Part shown: positions 11,601 to 23,600 of the stretch, piece after piece | Numbering within the stretch: the stretch's first letter is position 1 | Layout of the letters: each line of letters begins with the position of its first letter | Assembly (NCBI GenBank): GCA_022829145.1 | Contig: CM040764.1 | Span: forward strand, 11,304,049-11,368,048 | Length of the DNA: 64,000 nt | Source of the DNA: Albula goreensis | Taxonomy: Eukaryota; Chordata; Actinopteri; Albuliformes; Albulidae | Direction of reading: 5' to 3' | The notes under the pieces: generated by a model | Told to the model about the DNA's origin: nothing | The model's database searches: none | The model's input: the letters and a program-made list of their open reading frames with translations, nothing else | Made by a program: the position numbers and the translations under genes

Positions 11601-14600
11601 TGTGACCCTTCCCCTGACACACTGTCCCTTCTAGCCATTCCCAAAAGACCATGCACAGAGAAGACTACTGTAATGATACCCAATACCAAAAAAGTGAAGT
11701 GCTACAAAGTTGTCATCTTGCAACTACATTATTCAGATTGCTTCCTAAAGTATTTTAAATGTTTACTTAGTCATTTTGTTTTGCAGCGTGACGTGTCCTC
11801 AGCTTTGAGTTACTTTGAAAGCACAGACTGGTAGGTTTGTGGGGGGGTCATGTTACAGCCCCCTCCCCCTCACACAACTTGTGTAAAGGTTTATTTGGTC
11901 ATAACTCTCTGTTTTCCACTCCGTTCCTCCCTTGAAATCCGTGTTCACAGACTGCTCCCGCAGAGAGAGCAAAATCAGTGTTTTATCCATCAACTGCAAT
12001 ATCCACAGACTGTGTCGTGCTTTTGAGTGACCCCACGATAACCAGGGACATGGTGCTAACACACTTCCCCCATCACCACAAACACACACACACACACGCA
12101 CACTTGTCTCTGTCATAGCGTGACGAGACAAAGCGATGGACAGCAGTAGCTGCCAGTCAGCCCTGCTGCCGGCCTGGGAAGCAGGGCCACGGGGCGAAAA
12201 GGTGGCACAAACGGGCTGTGAGGTTTCCATGCGCTGCCCACTGTTAAACAGATTAGCCCTAATGAAGTGCCTAATGCTCAGACCACGCCGGCCTTAATCC
12301 TCGCTGGCAGGCCGTCCCCTCGGCTGCCAAAAAAGCCGCCGCCCCCTGGCCCTCTCCCACCGCCCGGGCCCACCCCAGCGTTAACGGGGCCGGACAGCGT
12401 GCGATCTGACATGCAAATGTAGGTCATTGCATATGTAAATGCGGGATTACGAGCGCGCACGCCAGAACGCATTAGCGAGACCCTGCTCCCAGCATGCGGC
12501 TGTCACGGCGCTTCAGCGGCTCATGTTAACGTTTGTCAGCCAGCCGTCCAGCGAGTGAAAGCCACTCCACCGGCTTTATTCATACCGCGGCTACCATGGT
12601 GACCACCTCCTCAACCGCGCACTCTTTACCCCTCCCACTGTTCCAAGCAAGAGCGACCACAAAATCTGTCAAATCTTAACATTCATGATATTGATGGTGG
12701 GAGTGTACATTTTTTTACATCGATGATGAAAACTGGAAGAGCAGTAATGGCAGTAATAATAATAATTATGATTCCACTAAGACAAAAACCAATACTAATA
12801 ACATATTTTCTGTATAATGTAAACTTTGCAGTACGAGTCCAGTCCAAGAATGAGTGAAAAGTATGAATAGGAAATATATTTTTCTGTAAATCAGTCATTC
12901 TATTCAGATCTGAATAAATGATTGAATATTATGGTTTTTAAGATGCTTGGCAGCAGCTTAGCAGTTTAGCTTTTCCAGCCGGGTCAGCCAGATGTGGCTT
13001 TTCAACAGATCTTGCTTCCCATGTCATTTCTGCTTAGCAATGACATGCTTAACGTGGCTGCCCTTCGACCCCATATGTTATCTATAATCTTATAATTTCT
13101 GAATTATAAGTATGCGATGTGTGTGTGTGTTTGTGTTTATGAGAGTGAGTGATGATGTATGTCCTTTTGCCTGTGCTTATGAAATTTGGAGAAAAATAAA
13201 GAATTAAATGAGTGAAGAATGGTGTGGTTGGAGAGGTAAAGTGCCATAGGATCAGCCCTGTCCGTGTGAGCTACGGTCTCCCTCAGGTCTCTCTTCATTT
13301 CGGCTTTGTTTAGCCACGACTGCAATAGCAGCCCAATGGATCTCATTCTGGTGTCCTGCCTGATCAGGGTCCTGACGCTCCGACTCCATGTGAAAGTTTG
13401 CTTCCTGCAAGGCTGTCCCATGGCCATCTTTGTTCCGTCCCTTTTGACGTGTGGCATTCTGAAATATGTCACCTTCATTTGTCACGTTTTTTTCATGATT
13501 AAAGTCAACATGAAGCCATTAAAGGTCGTTTGGAGGATTTGTTTTCCTGACCGGTCTCCACCCCTTTCATACCCGGGGGCCTAATTCTGGATATTGCTTA
13601 GCTTTTAATGTTAGATCTGAGCTGCTAGTTTGCTGTGTGACTACTTCTGAAAAGCACTCGCAAGGAATTTTTATTTATTTATTCGTTTTACTAACCAGTC
13701 CAGCAGAATCATTAAATGGATGGGGTGTAGCTCTGTTTCGGAGAGGTCAGCTGATAATGGGAGTAAAAGAGACATGTTCTATATTCATCCTGTATGCACA
13801 ATTTTTCATGCATTGGTGCATGCAGTTTCACTCAATGACTTTCAACTGTATACTCAGGTGGGCAAGCATATGCCTGAAACAGTAAATTTGCATATAAGGT
13901 TCTTTGATTCCTAACTCTCGACGGGACAGTGAAGAGCTTAACGCACATTATGTTTGTACAGAATCTCGGCTGAGTTGTGCACCAAATAAATTTGATGCTT
14001 TCAAATCGACATCGGTTCAGAATGAACCAAAGGTAAATTTGACAGCATTAACAGCATTTTTTTCTGCTTTTCTCCTTGTTGGTTTACACAGAAGCCCCTG
14101 CAGCCAGATATGGGACATAATTCTTTAGCAAATTTCCAAATTGAGAAGAAGATTGGGAGAGGGCAGTTCAGTGAGGTGTAGCGAGCCAGGTACCTGCTGG
14201 ACAACACTTCAGTGGCTTTGAAAAAAGTCCAGGTACGTATGGGTGAATATCAAAGTCCTTAAACTCAAAAGAAACATAAACTTCCTAAAAAGGGCCTCTG
14301 GTTTAATTGTTTATTTACAGTTTATTATTAAGTGTGTATCTGTTATTTATTATTTAGTATTTATGTATTGACAGGGATTTTTACCACTTTGCGGTGTCTG
14401 TTGAGCAAATTAGCATAGCATCATCAGTGAAAATGATAAATCCTACCAAGCATAATGAATTGCAAAATGTGAAAGGTGAAAGAATGCAAACCCAGTCCTC
14501 CCCTAGAACACACAGAACATGCATAGCACTTCAGGAGAGAAATATGACAGCCCCTTTGTTGCATTGTGGGTAATAAATGCACTTCCATTGCTTATCATGG

Positions 14601-17600
14601 TACATGGTGCACGTATTTAGAACTGCCACCATGCCGTTGAATATTCTGCATCTTCGCTCTCTGACAGTGAAGGCAGCATGCTTCTGCCCCCCTCCACCAC
14701 CACCAGCCCCTGCACCCCACAACTCCACCCTCATGTCTGAAGGCAGTTTTAATTCCTGTGAATCTGTAAGACAGGCACGTATGTACCAAAAAAATAACTG
14801 GCAAGCAGAAGATTAAAATCACTAGATACCATCGCTTTCTCTTCCTAGCTGTGTGCTGCTCTGCTTATGGTGCGTCTGACATTGGTGGGGATTCATTACC
14901 GCTAACGATGGCTCTGACAAGGTGCGAGAGCTGCTGGGTAGGCGCATTAATGACAGGCGGATAACAAGCTTTTAACGATACTAGGCCGTTTTCCCACAAT
15001 GCACTTCTTTACTTTGGTGGTATTCTGCACTGCTACACATTGATTTGCAAGCCATTGTATGGATTGGTTTGGCTTTAAAACAAAGACTTTTTTTAAAGGA
15101 GCGTCAAACTGTGAGTGTATTTTTTTCAAATGAGCTCTGTTGTAGATGTAAGCACACATAAACATACAGACTTTGATTGAGACTAATTGACACAGACTAA
15201 TTGATTTTGTTTTTGCACCCTTTTTCTGAATGTTTGAGATTTTTAATTTAAATATAATTCTAAATTGTAAAATAGCACAGTTTAATTGTAGTAGTAGTAA
15301 TAGTAGTTTAATTATAGCTAAATGTGCTCACTCTGCGAGGTCTGATCACTAAGCCATGCTTTATTCATGAAATGTGGACGTTCATTATCAAAAAACTTGA
15401 AATACTGCAGTTTTAATGAGTTTATGTAGCGACAGTGTAAAAATAAAGGAGTGCTATTTCTTGTTCCGTGGTCTGAGTCTCCATTGCTGTCTAAATGCTT
15501 TCTAGATGTATCATTTTTAGGGAGTCATTTTATGAATGAATATTATGTATGTAACTTATCATATATTAAACACAGTGATTACAATATGTTATTTCAGAAA
15601 ATATAGTAATTTTTCCAAAACATAAATTACATTGCAGAGGCTTCAAAGGATATTTTAGAAAGGGGAGCTGCTCGTATTTTCCATCTCTTGCTTTCATAAA
15701 TTCCCAGTTGCTACCACTTGTCAGGCTTGATGTTTTTGAAGCCCATTATGTTTTTGAAGTGTAACATGGTTTTTCAGTGACTCTTTTATGACTAAGCGAG
15801 AGAAAACATATTACGTATTTATAAATGTTTAATGTGTTTTGTACAAAGTTTAATAAAAATATGTTAAACATTTCAAATGATTTGCAAATGCATCCCAAAA
15901 AATCAAATGTGTTCTTTCTTTGTCTAATGCTTTCAGAAATTAATTTTAATTGTTTTGTCAAATACTACCAGTACATTGCAGATCATTTTTAAATACAGCC
16001 CTAATTCAAATATTCTATTTCTAAATACTGTCTGTTAAATGGAGTTTATAAAAGTAAAACGTTGTAAGGCAGTATTTGTCCTTGGTCCTCTCATTAGTGT
16101 GAGGTAATGGCATTTTTGTTTGCGGCCATATTGTCTTTGAATGCCCTGACTCCACCCTCCACTTTGATCTCCCAATAGATATTCGACTTGATGGACGACA
16201 AAGCTCGGCAAGACTGCATCAAAGAGATAGATCTCCTGAAGGTAAGGCGCTAGAGGAGCGAAAAGGTGTCACCACACGGCGAATTGTGCTTTTTCGAGAC
16301 CTGCTGTAATACTGGAAAAAGAAGCATTGATCTGTACCAGAGAAAGCGTCTCTTCTGAGGCAGGTGTAGATCACTCGCAGTGCGACTTTCCTCCAGGCTG
16401 AGACGCACCCTCGTTTTATGCCAAAAATGTGTTTTTTTTTAAAGTTATTTTTACAAGTTTTTTTATTATTACACATTTGAATCTTTCTTAGCAATATTTA
16501 GAAGAGGACATGGGGCACTGCGATGTGAAATCTTGCACGACTCCCTTTTGTGTCTTTAGATGTGAAAATGTGTGTATTATTTATAAAATCCTTTTTTTAA
16601 GCAGAGTGTTTTCATGTTCCTTTGCACGTGCAGTCACAGAAGGAATCGATCCCAGGTTGGATGAATCACACATCTTAATCGAGGATGTTATCGAGTCACT
16701 TAATGTGTCGGAAAGGTCTCCTCACATGTCCCGCCGATATGACGTCTCAGCAGATCGTCGTGATGTTTACATCGTCAAACAGATTGCGGCCAAAACATTC
16801 CCAGGCCTCTGAATGCATGATCCATAACCCAAAAGCGAATAAATCAACCCCCTCCTCTCACCTGGGTCAGGCTTTATCAGTGCCTGTGAGCTCTTTACAT
16901 CTTTTATCTTGGCAGCACACAGGAAGGGCGGGGGGGGTCATTGGCTCTGGGGACACCCTTAAGAGGAGGCCGTGCAGCGCGAGGGTCACACTGTCTCGCT
17001 CCTTAGCTACACTTTGTCTCCCCCCGGCAACATTTTCAGCAACACAGAGCTTTTCCTGGCTGGGGTCACAGGGGCCAGTGCACCTGTCATGTCCTTCCTT
17101 GTTTTCTTTATTTGTTTCTTTTTAATGCTCCCTGAACACCAGCAACCTCATATGGACTAATTAATCTGGTTCTGGGTTGACTGCAGGTAAATGACGAGCC
17201 TGTGTGAGCTGAATGGCTTGTAATCGTCATTATGTACTTTTATGCTCATTTGGTCTCTGTATCAGCGTTGCTTGAGCTTCAGCAGCATGCCGCAGTATGG
17301 ACTGATAGTATGTTACTGCAGTTCCAGCATCATGGCACTCCTGCTCTCCATCAGGAAAATGTATATGTAATATGTAATAGCCCAAAGGAAGCCACCACCT
17401 GCGTTAAAGCACCATCACGTCTTCTTTATTTGTCTTATTTGCAGTCATTATCATCATCTTAATGGAAGCAGAATCGTCTCGGTAGTGGTTGCAATGTGTT
17501 TGAAGTGGCTGTTATTGTCATACAGTCAATGAAACAAATGAAGACCTTGTCAATATGGAAATGTACAAATTCCCCCTGATCTCTTTGTTTTTACCATTTG

Positions 17601-20600
17601 GTGCTTGTGCTGTCAAAATATTGGAATTTTATTGCTAGTAATTAGCTAATTGCTCATTTGACCATTTGCAGAGTAGTTGCTAAAATCGTGTATTTTATGG
17701 TCCTATTGCTTGTCATTGTCAGGCTGGAAACTATGACATGTCAACAGGATTGTGTTGTTGTGCTTCTAGAATCGTGGTCCAAAAATGAATTCAATAAATT
17801 CAAGGGAGCGTAACATATGCATCTCCTGACATCAGATTTGAGCACTGGAAATTTCTTTAATAATCCCCCTCATGTGTCACGCTGAGCGCAAGGGCCGTGT
17901 CCCGCTCCTTAGAGTACGCCATCCGCTGCTGAGATACCCCCCACCTCAATGGATGCGCCGTTTCCGTGTGCGCCGGCCTGGATGCTATCGCTCATTGACC
18001 AGCCGACGGGAAGAAGCTAAGGCAGCCTGTTCGAAGCCAGCCTGCCCCTTTCAGTTAGTGCTGTCACATAAAAGAAATCCTTATTAGGGGGTTGTTGTTT
18101 GTTGTTTTTAGACCTTGCTTGACCTATGTTTTCATTTTTCTTTCCTATAATGGGAGCTGCATTAAAATCTTTGTACTTGTTAACTCAGTTGCATATTGAA
18201 GATCTTATGCATACCACAAATCTTTGCCTCAACTGTGTTCAATTTAAATTTGTGCCATGGGCCAAAATAACAGAAAAACATAAATGCCACACTGTGTACC
18301 AACAGCAGCTGCTTCGGTGCTTGTTCCTGACCTCAGACAGCTTGGTTTTTTCTTTTTTAAATCAGGGGGACACCGCCATTGCTTAAAGGGTCAATCACCT
18401 CTTCTTTCTTTTACAGCAACTGAACCATCCCAATGTAATTAAGTACCACGCCTCTTTCATCGAAGATAACGAGCTAAATATAGTGCTGGAGCTGGCGGAC
18501 GCCGGGGATCTCTCACGGATGATAAAGGTAAAACCGCTGGGGAGCCACAGGCCACGTCAGAACAGTTGGGTGGGTCAGGGGTACATATACATTCACTGTC
18601 ATCTCTGCCACTGTGTGGTCTTACATCCTCCACAGCAGTCTGAGCCAAACAGTACCATCACGCTTAAGCTCACTACCAGACTGCAGTTTCCTCAGCAAGA
18701 TGCTGTTAGCTCAGTTGGGAAGAGATGAAAACCCCTTGCAATTAGGAATGCTAACCCATTCTGACTCAGGTCTTATGTCTATTGACAAGGATAGTAGTGT
18801 AAATAATGCTAGCTGGGACAATTTTGAAATCCAACTTTTTGATACAGTTTGATGCCATAATCTGTAAAAATATGTTTTATCCATTGACCGTGTCCGCAGA
18901 ATTATAGAATGATGCATAAAGACCGTCTAAGAAAAGTTTCCTGCTTCAGGTCAAAGTGCAAACCGTCTTGAAAAGAAGATACTCTTAAAAATGCAAAAAC
19001 CGCAGATACTTTCTATTTTTTTTTTTTCGCCTGTAAATTCTTTGGAGATCAATGTACCACAAGGCATAATCCATATGAAACACATGCGACCTTTTAACCG
19101 CAAAAACAAAGTTGGGCTCTGTTTCAAAGCCTGAATTTTAGATTAAGCTCTGTGTGTAAAAAAGAAAAAAAAGTTACATAAATGATGCATCACGCAGCAA
19201 AGCTTTCCAACAACTGAGTCTTGTGGTTTGATTTCTCCAAGGCCGAGTGGTGCATTTGAAGAGTGCATTAAAAAGCAGTAATGATGGTTTGTGAAATCCC
19301 TGTTGTAGGCCCTGTTCTGTACAGCGTGTATGTATAGTTCAGTAGCCCAGTGTGTGGACAGCTATGCTCATGCCACCTGCCTATCTGCACAGCAAGGTGA
19401 CCTTTAAACATCTTAGCCAAGCCTGCCAGGATCGTCCGTCATTTCATAAAAATCAGGAAGTGCATGATAAATGCAGTCCAGACATTGGGAGAAAAACGGC
19501 AAATTGGATTCTTTTTTTTTTTTTCTGACTTTTTCAGGAGTTGGTTTGTATCCGACGGAGTATCTCCTTCTCTCGCTTACAGAATGTTGCACAGCGTGGT
19601 CGCATTAAAATGCATAGGGGTTCTGACATGCACCCCGTTGGCACCACCTGCCCTCTGATATGCAAATAGGCTGGCTGTGTGAGAATGGATCCCAGGGCCA
19701 AAGACTCGGAATGCATATTATATCTGGGTTCACTTGAATTATTCCCAGTGATGGGGGGTGACATGGATATCATGGCATATTTACAAATCCTTCTGCATAG
19801 CTATCTGCACAAGGCCAGACACAATGATACTGATACAGCACTACAATACTAGCATCAGGGGTTCATTTGAATCTCTTAGTTCTCAATTCAGATTACAGAT
19901 TTTAATTGATCACTTAACCAATTTCTGAAGTGTCAGATGGATCAAGCTGACCCGCTTCAGTGGGCTCTGATTTTCAGGTCACTTCATTGAAAAATTGTGG
20001 GAAACTTTTTATCTATAAGGTGTACTAGTTAACCTTATTCCATACATTGGGCTAACAACAACTATTAGCCTACCATGGTAGAGAGGGAATTCTTTCCAAC
20101 TTCTTACATTTATACTGAAGCAAACGGAGTTTGTGCAAAGAGGTTAGCATAAACTCCAGTTATTTTGGATTTGTTATTCATTTGGTTTAAGAAATGTATT
20201 ACCCCACGGAGCGAGGCTCGCTTAACAAAAGCCCTTTGAAGCGCCCTTTCGCTTGTTGTCTTACGACTGTAAAGATGCACGATAATGAGGCGCTGTCCAA
20301 AGCAGCAGTAGCTGCTGCCCTACCAAGCGATTGTGCTGTGGCTTATGTACTGGACAGAGTGGGGAGAGGTTGTGACTCACAGTCACAGGCTCGAAAATGA
20401 CCAGAGAACAGATTTACAGAGGACTCGCAAACGTTTCCACCTCTGTCCGCCCTCCACTCATAAGGGAAAGGGAGTCAGTGGAAAGGTCACAGAAGCCATA
20501 GTCCATGTATCAGATGAAAGCGCCATTGATCGCTGGCGAGAATGCTGTAGAGAGAACGCTGAAGATATACGATGATTTCTTTCCATTTTTTTCTCACCAA

Positions 20601-23600
20601 AGCTCAGTAGAGCATGCCTCATTATGGTCTGTTCTCTACCCAGCCCTTTTGTTATATGTATTTGTGATGACATGTTTGATGCATGAGTAGGGGTAACATT
20701 GTGATTAATAAATTACTTAGGAGTACTGCAGTCTGGTTTATTAACATTATTAACACATTATTTAACATTTCTCAGCGTGTCTGATAATATCATGATAGCT
20801 GTACTACTATGCGTACTAAAACTGCTAATACTCAGATACTGTGGGATCTCTTCCCTCCCTGCAGCACTTCAAGAAGCAGAGACGCCTGATCCCGGAGCGG
20901 ACCGTGTGGAAGTACTTTGTTCAGCTGTGCAGCGCTCTGGAGCACATGCACTCCCGCCGCGTCATGCACAGAGGTACCGCCCCGCTCGCTCAGGAGCGCA
21001 CGCCCGCGGCACCGTTAACGGCCGTCCCTCCAGCCCCGCAGTCACATCATTTCTTCCTTTTCCTGTGGGCGGTTACATCATCAACTTTTCATTTTAATCT
21101 GCCGCAGATGTGTACGCTCTCGGCTCACAGACCTGTCTCCTGCAGTCATGCACGAAAGCAGAAATTGTATCAAAATGTGACTGTTGTTTTCAAATGTCAA
21201 AATATGTAATTTGTATATTTTTGATTTCATGTTAATTGCATAAACCAACATCTACTTAATTCCTCCAAGGGCAGCTTCAAGCTTGCCAAATCAGGGTTTA
21301 TCCCACCAAAATTTGGGGGTCATTGGAAACCCAGCATAAGGTATAGCGTTTAGAGATTTTCTGATAAAATATCATGGCAATTTTCATACCCTTAGTTTAG
21401 TTTATAATTCTTTCTCACAAGTTAATGGTTTTTTAGAGCAAGTTAAGTTTAAGTTATACCAAGGGACGAACTGCGCTGCTCACTGCCTTAAAAACCCTGC
21501 TGATCCTATCAGCGCTTCCTGTGATTGTTGTTCAATCAGTCATCAGCCTGTCTGTATTTAGTTTGTCACTCAGAGCAGATTTTTATCGCTTCTGCACACA
21601 CCGTTGGGCCTCTGAAGCACCTTTCTTTAAATGCTCATTTGTTTTCGCTTTAAGCTGCTGTGCCAGAAGTGAATTTGTGTATTTCCTTTTCCACTGAGGT
21701 AAAATATTCCACTCGCATTCCTTGGGCATGCCTTAGAGTGGTTTGTTGTTGCGAAAACAGGCAGACAGCACTTTAAGAGAGGCTTCAGCTTAAACCCAAA
21801 ATGTTAAGAACCTGCCATCCCTAATGGCTGTATCACGACGGCTTCTTTTTAAATGGCGACGTAAAATTACTCATGTCAGATTTTTTTTTTTTTCCAGTTA
21901 CAAAGGAAGTACTATGTAAAGGCGAGTGCTGAGAAAAATGCATAAGTGTGTAAGATGATCAGAAGGTTATATGGTTAAAGCTGACCTTGTGTGTGGGGGG
22001 GAATGTCACATTGAGGAAGGCTCATAGTGATGAAGTGAGGCAGCTGAGCTGAGGCTGGGGAGTGCTGCTTTCAATGGTCCGACTGTGGAGAGCCGGGGAC
22101 GCTGCCTGTAAGACGGCCTGACAGACTCAACAAACTGCCTCCTGTTGCCTCCATTCCCATTCCACACACACTCTCTCACAAACGTTGTGTCATACACATA
22201 CACTCTTACGCACAAAAGTACTAGCACCTAAAAGTTTAAGATGCCAAATTAAGATTAAAGTGGTTTGCCTTTGCCTTTCTTGTTAATTTTAATATATGGT
22301 CATGTGCAGCCTTTTTCATGAATTTCATGGTTTGTTTTTTGTAAATTTCAGCTGTCTCCAGACACACATTGTTGTAAAGCCTCTGGGAAGTAAAGAGGAG
22401 CACCTTAGTTTTGTGATGCAAGTTTAAGGGTTGAGTGCTTGGTTTGGTTATCAGCCGAATGTAGCCCTAATTGTTTTTTGGATTTTTCTCTCCGGAAACA
22501 CATGCTTCCAATCACACCAGCAGTCTGTTCGCAGCTCCAAAAGGTGTCTGCCGCGGACCTCTTAAATTTGATTTAAGCATAGCGTGGCCAGAAAGGACAT
22601 GTCATTAGCCAGATAGCTTCAAAAGTCTGTTTCCTTTTAAACACCCTTTTTAACACAAACTATAAGACACACCCCCATTAGCGAAGCCATTGTAAATTTA
22701 TAATTGCCTATAACCAGTGATTGTCCTCTATTCTCTGCCCGTTTGCCAATTTATCTGTGGCCGAGTGGATGATGAAAGGCATGTTGTTGCTCTCTTTGCA
22801 GACATAAAGCCAGCGAACGTGTTCATTACCGCCACTGGCGTGGTGAAGCTGGGGGACCTGGGACTGGGAAGGTTCTTCAGCTCCAAAACTACGGCGGCCC
22901 ACTCTCTAGGTAAGCGCGACAGACGAGAGGGGAAAAAGGTCCCTTAATTACCCCAGACATGGATGTCTTTCATTATGTTGCTCAGATCAAAACCACGTGT
23001 CTGCCGTGTGTGTAAAAAAAAAAACAAAAAACGAGTCTCCCACAGGCCTCAGGGCGCACCTTTACGAACCCTCCTGTGGGCGAATATGTTTCGCCTGAGC
23101 GGTCAGGGGCTTTCCTGTTGCCTTGACCGCCGACCTCTCCACAGACGGCGTCTGGGTGTAATGAGTCTGGCCTCGCCCACGCGGCGGGACGCCGTTAGCA
23201 CCGGCGCGCTGTTAAACAAAAAAAATAATAAAAAAAAAAAAAAGTGAGTGGACGCCACTCCAAAGCCCCCAGCCTATGGCCAGGAAAGTCCGGAAATTGA
23301 ATGATTTAGATTGGTGCATTGAGGGTATGTCAGGGCTGCGTTGGGTTTGCCAAAGGTCAGCATCACAGGAAACACGTGGCAGCAGGAACGCTAGCGAGGT
23401 GCGGAAACGAGGTCTCGCATGTGTGCGGTTACTCTGGCCTCAATATCGAGGATGACCCCAGCGTTTACAAAGAAGTCAAGATGTTTACAATTTGTTAACA
23501 ACCTGTCACTTCCTTCCTTTATGACATTGTATGTTTTTTTCCCCCCGTGTCTGAGTTTTCATACCTTTTTTCATTCGAGACAGTGCTACTGCATTACTAA

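Noticed and set aside
12679..12690. AACATTCA, the start of the miR-181 mature sequence (its host lies near NEK7 in vertebrates)
   Set aside because: The following bases do not continue as miR-181 and no hairpin partner was seen; no miR-181 found in the window.
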